Assembly: GCF_014529625.1 (NCBI RefSeq) | Contig: NZ_CP076039.1 | Coordinates: 3,844,001-3,908,000 of the forward strand | Reading direction: 5' to 3' | Length of the DNA: 64,000 nt | Source: Candidatus Pelagisphaera phototrophica | Lineage (GTDB): Bacteria > Verrucomicrobiota > Verrucomicrobiia > Opitutales > Opitutaceae | The notes under the pieces: model-generated | What the model was told of the DNA's origin: nothing | The model's input: only the letters and a program-made list of their open reading frames with translations | Database searches by the model: none | Shown here: positions 56,737 through 64,000 of the stretch, one piece after another | Layout of the letters: the number at the start of each line of letters is the position of its first letter | How positions within the stretch are numbered: position 1 is the first letter of the stretch | Position numbers and translations under genes: made by a program

Positions 56737-56757
56737 TGGTACACTAAGTGGTACACT
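56737..56757 (+). repeat. Two TGGTACACT direct repeats, 12-bp period
   Basis: TGGTACACT occurs at 56737-56745 and 56749-56757, about 60 bp after the tRNA remnant. Closely spaced repeats of this kind are often integrase arm-type sites or the edges of mobile elements. No integrase gene is left nearby. The remaining part of the 431-bp gap up to 56981 shows nothing else that I can name. Confidence 0.5.
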
Positions 56758-56981
56758 GCTCATCAAGTTTCATTGTCGTTCGAGTAGGATTTTTCATCTG
56801 GATCATAACACACGGTTGCAAAAAACGAGGGGGGTGGGGTGTCGCTGATCCTGCGGTCGCTGTGGTAATATTGATCAACAGCCCCCAGAAAAAAATTGTC
56901 GCCCTATGGGGCAATCTCTGTCTCCGTTATCCTGTGAAAACACTCCCCACGCCACTCTAGGACCAGTAAAATAAACAAATC

Positions 56982-57440
56982 ATGAACCTTAAAGAGCTTA
57001 AGCATTCTCTGCAACAACGCGACGAAATCACCTTCGTCTTACCCAGTGGTGAATACGTCCCTCCGCATTTCCATGTAACCGAAGTCGGAAAATCGAATAA
57101 GCTTTACGTCGACTGCGGGGGCACTGTCCGCGAAGAGGAAGTCATCACCTTTCAGCTTTGGAGTGCAGATGACTACGAACACAGAATTCAGCCTCAAAAG
57201 ATTCTTCAAATAATCGAAATTGCAGAAGATACCCTTGGTTTGGAAAATCTCGAAGTAGAGATTGAATACCAGCGTGACACGATAGGACGCTATGGTCTGT
57301 CGATTGACAAAGATAGGTTTCTTTTGACCCCGACTCAAACCGACTGTCTCGCGAAAGATAAATGTGGCATCCCTGAACAAGTGGAAGGCCTTGATTCCGA
57401 ACCTTCATCCGACTGCTGTCCAGATTCTGGTTGCTGCTGA
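56982..57440 (+). CDS. DUF6428-family protein with cysteine-rich tail
   Basis: 152 residues. Blocks PSGEYVPPHFHVTEVG, YVDCGGTVREEEVITFQLW, ILQIIEIAEDTLGLENLEVE and TDCLAKDKCGIPEQ match the DUF6428 family that I know from Bacteroidetes arsenic-resistance clusters. The C-terminus SSDCCPDSGCC has four Cys in ten residues and could bind a soft metal or arsenite. No arsR, arsC or efflux gene is next to it, so it is isolated. It follows the tRNA-scar region by 220 bp, consistent with an acquired gene. Confidence 0.75.
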   Translation: MNLKELKHSLQQRDEITFVLPSGEYVPPHFHVTEVGKSNKLYVDCGGTVREEEVITFQLWSADDYEHRIQPQKILQIIEIAEDTLGLENLEVEIEYQRDTIGRYGLSIDKDRFLLTPTQTDCLAKDKCGIPEQVEGLDSEPSSDCCPDSGCC

Positions 57441-57523
57441 CCATTCAATTAAAGACGATCTGGACGGTTCGAACGATCTACTCGCCCAACACCCTGGTGG
57501 CTACCCTCCCAGCATCCCGATGT

Positions 57524-57613
57524 GCCATTTTCATTTTTGACTAAAAATAGGCCATTTTAGCCCAAAAACAGCCAAAAATCGTCAAATTTGGCTCATTTTA
57601 TGCCATTTTTGGC
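57524..57613. repeat. AT-rich GCCATTTT/GCCAAAAAT repeat cluster
   Basis: GCCATTTT occurs at 57524, 57551 and 57602, and GCCAAAAAT at 57571-57579 is the exact inverse of ATTTTTGGC at 57605-57613. The cluster lies in the 231-bp space between the DUF6428 gene and the small lipoprotein gene. It might form hairpins or be protein-binding iterons. Confidence 0.55.
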
Positions 57614-57671
57614 CCATTTCAGGTATTCTCAGTTTTAGAATTTGTTCTGCTAAGCTCACTGTGTAACCTGC

Positions 57672-57935
57672 TTGAATCACGTGAGATTTTTGTGCGTTGC
57701 CCTGCTTATTTCCTTTCTGTTGTTCGGCTGCTCAAAAGCCTCAACAGAGCCGAAGGAGGACGAGCTACTGCTCACGCCCATTGAGGACTTGGGGTTCTCC
57801 CATGACGCGGAGGCGGACGATCCGCCTGGATTAAAGATCTATTCGCTACCTCATTCCGCCAGCCTTAGTCCCAATCCAGTCAAGATATCTCCCAAGTCGA
57901 AGGCTGATACTGCACGATCATTATCGCACGCGTAG
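57672..57935 (+). CDS. Small lipoprotein
   Basis: 87 residues from TTG at 57672 (a GTG at 57681 is also possible). A lipoprotein signal LLISFLLFGCSK is clear, with Cys near residue 20. The rest is short, acidic and then Ser/Pro-rich, with no known domain. Its last 85 bp overlap the 3' end of the phytase gene on the other strand. It may be the outer-membrane partner of the phosphate locus or just a small surface lipoprotein. Confidence 0.5.
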   Translation: MNHVRFLCVALLISFLLFGCSKASTEPKEDELLLTPIEDLGFSHDAEADDPPGLKIYSLPHSASLSPNPVKISPKSKADTARSLSHA

Positions 57936-58897
57936 AATACACCATGCGGGAAGCGAGACAGGGACTTCTGGCTTAGCCAAACACCGTCAGTATTCAAAGT
58001 CCTTTCGCCCGAAAAACTTCCTACATGGGTAAAGCTTTCACGGTCGAAAATATGGTACCAATTCTCGATCTTGCCTTGATCCGTTACGATCCAATATCCT
58101 TCCAAATCAGAGATTTTATACAGTGCGATGCCCTCGACCTGGCTTTTGAATATCCCTTGCCCGAAGGTTTCTCCCGTGAAATTCCCTTCGAAATCGTAGA
58201 CCTTTACTTGGCGCCCTTTAATATCGTCTTCTAATTCCTCGGCGACCAAGAGTCGATTGTGGGCTGGGTCTCCGTAAACCGATTCGACGACGTACAAACG
58301 CCCATTGCCTGAGGTGGCTCCAAACGCCTCTTCCCATTCGCCATCTGCAGTCGAACCCGCGGTTTCCAGCAAATACCGATTCACGCGCCGATCTAGATCC
58401 TTATCCGCAGGTATCTCTTCGCTCGGGCTTTCATAGTTATCCGTTACATACACTTCGTATTCTCCTCTGCCCATCGGGCGAACATAAAGGCCGTATGGCT
58501 TCCTCAGTTCGCTCTCTCCGAACGTCGCGATGCCTACCATGGTCGGCAGATAGATTACTTGCACGCGGCGGTTGTCACGCTCGACCACCAACAAATAGTC
58601 ATCGATCACCCATATGCCATTAGGGCGATTGAACTGGCCGAGTTCGGACCCAAGACCGCCCAATCGACTAACCATTGCTCCATTCTCAGCATCGAACACA
58701 TTTACAGAGTGCCCCACTTTGCTCGTAGCGAAAAGCAGATTACGCCCATCCCGTGCGTGCCACACCGCTGGAGAATCGATATTCTCCCGAGACTGGTCCG
58801 TCGTAAAGAACACCTCCTTTACTACTATTTCTTCTTCCCCAGGTTGAGCCAGCCCCATCACGGAAAGCCAGGCTCCTACGCAAACAATCTTTTTCAC
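57851..58897 (-). CDS. Beta-propeller phytase-like protein
   Basis: 348 residues from GTG at 58897 with a signal peptide (1-17). A six-bladed beta-propeller pattern is present, with ENIDSPAVWHARDG, the ERDNRRVQV blade, VYVTDNYESP, FKSQVEGIALYKISDLEG, TDQGKIENWYHIFDRE and LNTDGVWL, all typical of 3-phytase-type (BPP) proteins, which bind calcium and remove phosphate from phytate. The usual calcium-site acidic residues cannot be assigned safely by eye. It lies 75 bp downstream of the TonB-receptor gene and is probably co-transcribed with it. Confidence 0.83.
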   Translation of the reverse strand: MKKIVCVGAWLSVMGLAQPGEEEIVVKEVFFTTDQSRENIDSPAVWHARDGRNLLFATSKVGHSVNVFDAENGAMVSRLGGLGSELGQFNRPNGIWVIDDYLLVVERDNRRVQVIYLPTMVGIATFGESELRKPYGLYVRPMGRGEYEVYVTDNYESPSEEIPADKDLDRRVNRYLLETAGSTADGEWEEAFGATSGNGRLYVVESVYGDPAHNRLLVAEELEDDIKGRQVKVYDFEGNFTGETFGQGIFKSQVEGIALYKISDLEGYWIVTDQGKIENWYHIFDRESFTHVGSFSGERTLNTDGVWLSQKSLSRFPHGVFYACDNDRAVSAFDLGDILTGLGLRLAE

Positions 58898-58972
58898 AAA
58901 ACAAAAATTGAGCCGCAGCTCGCTTAAGGCAAGTCTGCGGCTGTATATCTAACGGTATGATGAAAAATTGTG

Positions 58973-61777
58973 TCAATAGTGCCAGCGGAAACCGACATTC
59001 GAACTCCATCCGTATTCTTCGATCTGACCAAGACGGTCTGGAGACCCAGTGGGTGACTTTAGGAATACGTGGAAAGGCTCATCTGTGATATTTATGAGCT
59101 CAGTGTAAACTGTCCAATTCTTCGTCGCACGATAGCGGAATGTAAGATCGATCTGGTTGAAATCATCGACGTAGATATCCTCATAAACATCGCCCCCGAT
59201 CGTCTCATCTTCTCGCAGACGCTCGCTACGCCAGTTCAAGGCGATACGCCCGAAGAATTTGCCCTTCTCATAAGTCAAAGCCAAGTTGCCTACGGCGTCG
59301 CTTTGTCCGACGAATGGTACGACGTCATCTCGGCCGGGATAGGTAGCCTCGCTGTCGAGGAAAGTAATATTCGCCATCAAGCCGAATCCTTCGAGCGAAT
59401 TTCCAAGAAACCCGAGTTCCTGTTGGTAAGCGAGCTCGAGTCCCCTAATATCTCCAACGCTTCCATTAGCAAAGGTAGTGATCTCTTCGATTTCGTCGAA
59501 TACGGAGCCACTGCCTAATAAGGTATCGAAAATTTCGGGATTGTCTTCGCGCTCGTAACCTTGCTCGTAAGCGAAATTCTCAATGTCCTTGATGAAGACG
59601 GCTGCGGAAACCACGCCTAGAGAAGGTAGATAGTATTCGACCGACGCATCCCAGTTGGTCGACTCTAGGGTCTCCAAGAGAGGGTTACCAATTTCGATCT
59701 CGTCTCCGTCGTCGTTAATGAAGCTGCGATAAGCGGTTTCTCCGAATCCTGGGCGAGCCAAGGAGTTCGACCAAGAAGCACGGTATACCAGATTATCGGT
59801 AGCATCGTACCGCCACTGGAAGCTTGGGAGAAAGTTGTCGTAGCTGTGAGATTCGGAAATCGGGGAGAAGGTCTCGCTGTCTTCCAGAAATTGAAAGCCA
59901 CTCGTATCGAAATCTGTTTCCTCGAATCTGGCTCCCGCAATGAAGCTTGATTTGCCTGCTGTCCAGCCACTCATGGCATACAGTGCTAGAATGTCTTCTT
60001 CTGAATTCCAGTCGTCTACGGTACTGTCTTCAACGTGCCGCTCCGATTCGAAAGAACTCTCGTTACCGAAAAAGGCCGCGTTCACCTTCGAGCCATCGAT
60101 TTGAGGAGTTCTCAAAAATCGGTAGCTAGAAATAGGGCCTGCCAAGTTCACATACGAAAATGAAGACGGCCCGTCTTCGTATTCGATCAATTCCGCCTCG
60201 CTGCTCTTCTCCTTTTTGCGCATGCGAACACCGAATTTGACGTATTTCCGAAAATCCCCCTGGAAGTCGAAGCGAGCGTTGAGAGCAAGATCCAAGGAAT
60301 CCTCTTCGCCTACTTCGTTGGTGACCTCGACCCTGTGCAAATCGCTGAAAGTCGACGGCTCTTGGAAATTTGGACCATCTATTTGGTTCACAGTGAAATC
60401 GTAGGGATTGGTGAAACTGTAGTTGAAGCTCACGTCTCCATCGCGGCGCCTGAAGCGAGCCGAGGTTTCGTTGGGGCGAGTTTCCTTGCCATTCGAAATC
60501 CCTACACGGCCATCCAGAGTCCAATTTTCGACTAGTTTCTCAAAGCCGACGATCGCACCGATAGTTTCTTGATCCTTTGTACGCTGACGAAGACGACGGG
60601 CGATATCTTCCACGTTTTCAACAGTGCCAGAAGAATCATCGAATGCCGTCAACTCTCCGTCTTCGAAGGGAATGATCGTGCGATGGCGCTCCTCGGTATC
60701 CTTAAAGTTATTGTAGCTCGTTTTGATGTAGACCTTCGTTTCATCATTTGGCCTCGTTTCGATGGTAGCTGTAATGCCCTTGCGCTCGCGATCGATCACA
60801 TACTCGCGGTATTGGATTTCTTCAGGGAAATAAATTCCGTCTTCCTCGTCCCAGGCATCTGCAATTTCGTAGTTGTGAGAAGCATACTCGCGACTCTGAA
60901 AAGAAGGAGCGATGAGGAAGCCCCACTTGCCGTCCTCAGCGAGCCAAGTGGTCTCGCCATTGAATTTGTGGCTCCAATCTCCAGTGATGTCAGAGTAGGT
61001 CGTTTGTAAACCGAACTTGGCATTGAAGACGTCGCCATCGAATGGGCTCTTGGTTTTGATGTTCACCTTGCCCGCAATGCCCTCTGCGTCCATGTCAGGA
61101 GTTGGAACCTTAGTGACCTCGATCGAGGCAAGCATGTCGGAAGAAACGCCATCCAACGCCGTCGCCCGTTCGCCCATATCGGCCCCAGCGAAGGCAGCTC
61201 CATCCAATTCGACCGAAGTGTATGTGTAATTTAAGCCGCGCAACACGACATATCGCCCCTCGCCTTGGTCTCGATAGAGTGCTACGCCAGGAATGCGCTG
61301 TAATGACTCCGCGGCGTTTTGATCTGGAAAGTTGCCAATTTCATCGGAAGCGATGATATTGCTCAACGAATCTGCAGCCCTTTGACTATTCAAAGCTCGG
61401 GCCGTTCCGACTAGCGAGCCTTGGACGCGAAACGCTTCTAGCTCTATCGCGCTCGTGGCGAAACTCGCATCGACCCGAGCAATGCCGTCGGAGGGGACGC
61501 TCACAGACTTGCTGATTGGGTCGTATCCAAGATAGGAGATGCGAATCGTCTTCTCACCTGGGGGCACGTTAGCCAGTACGAAATTTCCTTGATCGTCAGT
61601 GTATCCCTTAATCTCGCTATCCAACACTTGAACGAGCGCCCCGCCAAGAGCGAGCTCGGTATAATTATCCGTCACTCGACCAACGACATTTGCGTTTTGT
61701 GAGTATGCAATCGTGATGCTAACGCATTGGATTGCCAAAATAAGCCTGAGGCCCGTAATTAATGATAGTTTTTCCAT
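58973..61777 (-). CDS. TonB-dependent receptor (TIGR01782-like)
   Basis: 934 residues from ATG at 61777. Signal peptide (1-25), carboxypeptidase-regulatory-like domain (about 28-105; DNYTELALGGALVQVLDS), plug domain with FPDQNAAESLQRIPGVALYR and GEGRYVVLRGLNYTYTSVEL, then a 22-strand-type barrel ending in an aromatic residue (GFRWHY), the outer-membrane insertion signal. No TonB box could be fixed. Receptors of this branch are often beside phytases in Alphaproteobacteria; the phytase downstream supports uptake of phytate or a breakdown product. Confidence 0.92.
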   Translation of the reverse strand: MEKLSLITGLRLILAIQCVSITIAYSQNANVVGRVTDNYTELALGGALVQVLDSEIKGYTDDQGNFVLANVPPGEKTIRISYLGYDPISKSVSVPSDGIARVDASFATSAIELEAFRVQGSLVGTARALNSQRAADSLSNIIASDEIGNFPDQNAAESLQRIPGVALYRDQGEGRYVVLRGLNYTYTSVELDGAAFAGADMGERATALDGVSSDMLASIEVTKVPTPDMDAEGIAGKVNIKTKSPFDGDVFNAKFGLQTTYSDITGDWSHKFNGETTWLAEDGKWGFLIAPSFQSREYASHNYEIADAWDEEDGIYFPEEIQYREYVIDRERKGITATIETRPNDETKVYIKTSYNNFKDTEERHRTIIPFEDGELTAFDDSSGTVENVEDIARRLRQRTKDQETIGAIVGFEKLVENWTLDGRVGISNGKETRPNETSARFRRRDGDVSFNYSFTNPYDFTVNQIDGPNFQEPSTFSDLHRVEVTNEVGEEDSLDLALNARFDFQGDFRKYVKFGVRMRKKEKSSEAELIEYEDGPSSFSYVNLAGPISSYRFLRTPQIDGSKVNAAFFGNESSFESERHVEDSTVDDWNSEEDILALYAMSGWTAGKSSFIAGARFEETDFDTSGFQFLEDSETFSPISESHSYDNFLPSFQWRYDATDNLVYRASWSNSLARPGFGETAYRSFINDDGDEIEIGNPLLETLESTNWDASVEYYLPSLGVVSAAVFIKDIENFAYEQGYEREDNPEIFDTLLGSGSVFDEIEEITTFANGSVGDIRGLELAYQQELGFLGNSLEGFGLMANITFLDSEATYPGRDDVVPFVGQSDAVGNLALTYEKGKFFGRIALNWRSERLREDETIGGDVYEDIYVDDFNQIDLTFRYRATKNWTVYTELINITDEPFHVFLKSPTGSPDRLGQIEEYGWSSNVGFRWHY

Positions 61778-61921
61778 AAGATCTGTGTCAGTTTGATTCT
61801 TCCTGTAGAAGAAAAATCGATACAAATTGTATTATTCATCTGTCAACACCATCCTAAAACTGCGCGATTTCTTAACCTAAACGTATGTTAATTGTTACAT
61901 ACGCGTAACTTAAAATCAGCG

Positions 61922-62125
61922 TTAGACGACTTCAAGATTCAGAACCTCATCGATGAATTTCAGGTGCTCGGATACCGCTAGGCGGAATCTAATTCCCGCC
62001 TCTTGATGAATGGGTGTGTCTTTAAGCTAAACGACATCGTCGACAACGAGCGGGGTCTTCGCTCCATTGGTTCGAATAGCGAGAGCACCGTATTTGAGAC
62101 CCTATCCGGATATCGGTACTACAAG
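61922..62125 (-). pseudogene. Remnant of an unrecognised gene
   Basis: On the minus strand, ending with TAA at 61922, a frame reads LKDTPIHQEAGIRFRLAV then SEHLKFIDEVLNLEVV; before an in-frame TAG it continues as GALAIRTNGAKTPLVVDDVV. The composition is protein-like across about 60 codons with one internal stop and a likely frameshift further upstream. I cannot name the family. The other bases of the 413-bp gap between the receptor and ogt genes show nothing. Confidence 0.35.
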
Positions 62126-62190
62126 CCTCTTTGATTCCCCCGGTTCGTAAAGCCAGCCTTCCCAGAGGCCTATAATTACACAGTTGAAGT

Positions 62191-62691
62191 TTGTTCCCGA
62201 GGAGCCATGATTTCGGCATCATAAACTCAATTTTCTACCAATCTCCTATCGGCGAACTCAGAATCAGAGCGAATCAAATGGGAATCTGCTCGATCGAATT
62301 CATGAATCAGCCCAGTTCGGCCAACCACTCGCCCAACCAATCCTCCAATCCCCAACTCAAGAGCGCTATTCGGGAGCTGGATCTTTACTTTTCAGGAAAA
62401 TTGAGCACCTTTAAGACCCCAACCGCCGCTACAGGAAGTCCCTTCCAAGAAAGCGTCTGGAGTGAGCTCCAAAAACTCTTAGCCGCGTCAACTATCCATT
62501 ACGGCGCAATTGCCGAACGGATTGGAAACCCCAAAGCATCGAGAGCGGTTGGTCTCGCAAACAACCGTAATCCCCTGCCCATTCTCGTCCCTTGCCATCG
62601 AGTTGTGGGAAAGAGCGGTTCCTTAATCGGTTACGCAGGCGAACTTTGGCGAAAGGAATGGCTGCTCAAGCACGAGGGAGCTCTCATTTAG
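62191..62691 (+). CDS. ogt: Methylated-DNA-protein cysteine methyltransferase
   Basis: 166 residues from TTG at 62191, with no ATG in frame nearby and only a weak ribosome site, so the start is uncertain. The C-terminal DNA-binding domain (about 85-165) includes FQESVWSELQKL, ERIGNPKASRAVGLANNRNP and the acceptor PCHRVVGKSGSLIGYAGEL, with the alkyl-accepting Cys. It removes alkyl groups from O6 of guanine in a one-use reaction. The N-terminal domain is short, as in Ogt rather than Ada. It precedes the cardiolipin synthase gene by 28 bp. Confidence 0.9.
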   Translation: MFPRSHDFGIINSIFYQSPIGELRIRANQMGICSIEFMNQPSSANHSPNQSSNPQLKSAIRELDLYFSGKLSTFKTPTAATGSPFQESVWSELQKLLAASTIHYGAIAERIGNPKASRAVGLANNRNPLPILVPCHRVVGKSGSLIGYAGELWRKEWLLKHEGALI

Positions 62692-62719
62692 CTCAGGGAC
62701 CCGTGATTTTCAAAAATCC

Positions 62720-64000
62720 ATGGATTTGTCCTCATACGTAGTAGCCATATGGCCCTACTTGGGTACCTACCTCGGGTTTGGATTGGCGTTTGTTTTAATT
62801 GCTCGGCTCATGCGGGAGAAAAGGCGGCCAAGCGCTACCGTCGCCTGGCTGTTGGTCATTTGGTTCGTTCCTCCTCTTGGCGTACCTCTATACCTGATCT
62901 TCGGAGGGCGAAAGATCTCACGACTCACTCGCAATAAGAGTCCTTTAAACATCGCTCTGCCAAACGAAACGGGTACGATTAGTTCATCCGCCTTCGGCGT
63001 GATTTCGAAAGGCAATCGAACAGAGATGCAACCCACTGGCGTACACGCTTTCATATCGCTCATAAGAGAAATTAGAGCGGCTAAAGAATCGATAGAGATC
63101 ACAACGTTCATTCTTAGCCACGACGCTATTGGGCGAAATGTGGTAAAGGAGCTCTCACGTAAAGCCCAGGCAGGAGTTGAAGTGAGACTCCTCCTCGACG
63201 CCGTGGGTTCATTTGGCATGAAAACTCTCTATATGTTGGAGCTGGCGAAAGCGGGGGGGAGAATTGAGCGCTTTATGCCCGTCTTGCCCTTTCTATCGCT
63301 TGGCAGAGCCAATCTCAGGAACCATAGGAAACTGGCCATTTTCGATCGAAAACGGGTAATCATCGGAGGACGCAACATTGGAAAAGAATACATGGGGCCC
63401 ATCCAATCACCGAAACGCTGGAGAGACTTAAGTCTCCTCATTGAAGGTCCCGCGGTCATGCAGCTTTCGGCAATATTTGAAGCAGACTGGGCATTCGCTT
63501 GCCGGAGGAAGGGCGAAGTCCAAAGACCGGTTAAGAGCGTTCCTGAATTCCAGGGAAGTGAGCCAAGCACCATTGAAATCATGGTCAGTGGCCCCGATAC
63601 CCGAGGGGATCCTCTATATGAAAAAATCCTCTCAATTATCCAAGAGGCTGAAAAGAGTGTCACCATCGTCACGCCCTACTTTATACCAGACGAAGTTCTG
63701 CAAAGATCTCTTATGGTAAAGGCTCGCTCTGGCAAGTCCGTCCGCCTCCTGATACCGAGGCGCTCCAATCACCCGATAACCGACCTCGCTAGAAATGACT
63801 TTCTACGTGAACTCTCAGAAGCCGGGGTAGAGATACTGCTATTTAATGATGGCATGATGCATGGTAAAGTCGTCCTCGTAGACGAGGATATCGCTATGAC
63901 CGGTTCAGCCAATATTGATTTGCGAAGCCTGTTCGTGAACTACGAACTCGGCGCGTTCTTCTACTCTCAAAAAGAAATCGGTGAAATTACCAGCTGGGTA
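62720..64000 (+). CDS. cls: Cardiolipin synthase (PLD family), 3' end outside window
   Basis: 427 residues are visible from ATG at 62720 and the frame runs off the right edge. Two N-terminal transmembrane helices (about 5-30, 42-60) are followed by two phospholipase-D motifs: HRKLAIFDRKRVIIGGRN (first HKD) and MHGKVVLVDEDIAMTGSAN (second HKD), the latter followed by LRSLFVNYELG as in bacterial cardiolipin synthases. It joins two phosphatidylglycerols, or a related phospholipid pair, in the inner membrane. It may be co-transcribed with ogt. Confidence 0.9.
   Translation, partial: MDLSSYVVAIWPYLGTYLGFGLAFVLIARLMREKRRPSATVAWLLVIWFVPPLGVPLYLIFGGRKISRLTRNKSPLNIALPNETGTISSSAFGVISKGNRTEMQPTGVHAFISLIREIRAAKESIEITTFILSHDAIGRNVVKELSRKAQAGVEVRLLLDAVGSFGMKTLYMLELAKAGGRIERFMPVLPFLSLGRANLRNHRKLAIFDRKRVIIGGRNIGKEYMGPIQSPKRWRDLSLLIEGPAVMQLSAIFEADWAFACRRKGEVQRPVKSVPEFQGSEPSTIEIMVSGPDTRGDPLYEKILSIIQEAEKSVTIVTPYFIPDEVLQRSLMVKARSGKSVRLLIPRRSNHPITDLARNDFLRELSEAGVEILLFNDGMMHGKVVLVDEDIAMTGSANIDLRSLFVNYELGAFFYSQKEIGEITSWV

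Overview
The window looks like a chromosomal piece of a marine or aquatic Verrucomicrobiota bacterium, probably of the Opitutae. This is inferred from gene content, not from a marker gene. The evidence is a locus with the same gene order as Akkermansia Amuc_1098-1102 (a pilus-like secretin system restricted to this phylum), five formylglycine-type sulfatases, a DUF1592/DUF1552 pair, a DUF1080 protein, Tat-exported Gfo/Idh/MocA proteins and a DUF6152 protein family. No rRNA gene, complete tRNA gene, CRISPR array or intact transposase was found.

Layout. 1-6859 (minus): the Amuc_1102/1101/1100/1099/1098-like pilus operon, with the secretin running off the left edge. 6983-11044 (plus): a Nudix hydrolase and pyruvate dehydrogenase E1-alpha, E1-beta and E2, without E3. 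11072-15001 (minus): a PAS/receiver signalling protein, a broken esterase-like gene and a eukaryotic-style protein arginine methyltransferase. 15204-20804: an internally deleted Gfo/Idh/MocA gene, a DUF6152 protein, a malonyl-CoA synthetase (ACSF3/MatB type) and a sulfatase. 21003-27463 (plus): a catabolic cassette of a three-gene TRAP transporter, intradiol (hydroxyquinol-type) dioxygenase, YciI-like protein, DRE-TIM synthase/lyase and RutE-like nitroreductase. 27761-29464: a lipoprotein sulfatase on the minus strand.

29998-34842 (plus) is a tight six-gene run: two DUF6152 paralogues, two small four-helix membrane proteins, a HupE/UreJ-type permease and a membrane-anchored domain. Both DUF6152 proteins here, and the third copy at 16267, are predicted to start with His-His-Gly after signal cleavage. 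I regard this run as the best candidate for an undescribed (metal-handling?) system. 34900-51909 (mostly minus) is an accessory carbohydrate region: four sulfatases lie here and at 27761 (one HEAT-fused), with DUF1080, a cytochrome c/sugar dehydrogenase, Gfo/Idh/MocA, a 2-oxoglutarate dioxygenase, a CIA30-domain protein, DUF1592 and DUF1552. 52064-56550 is housekeeping: malic enzyme, a UAP1-like uridylyltransferase, FtsB/DivIC and an ExeA-like ATPase. 56551-57700 carries a tRNA 3'-end remnant, short direct and inverted repeats and a DUF6428 gene with a Cys-rich tail. 57672-61777 is a phytase plus TonB-receptor locus with a small lipoprotein. 62191-64000 holds ogt and a truncated cardiolipin synthase.

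The genes suggest a heterotroph that degrades sulfated and other polysaccharides, takes up organic acids through TRAP, cleaves a hydroxylated aromatic ring and scavenges phosphate from phytate. At least six decayed genes or gene stubs lie between the intact ones, so the region is being remodelled. All functions are read from sequence motifs by eye; no database search was run.
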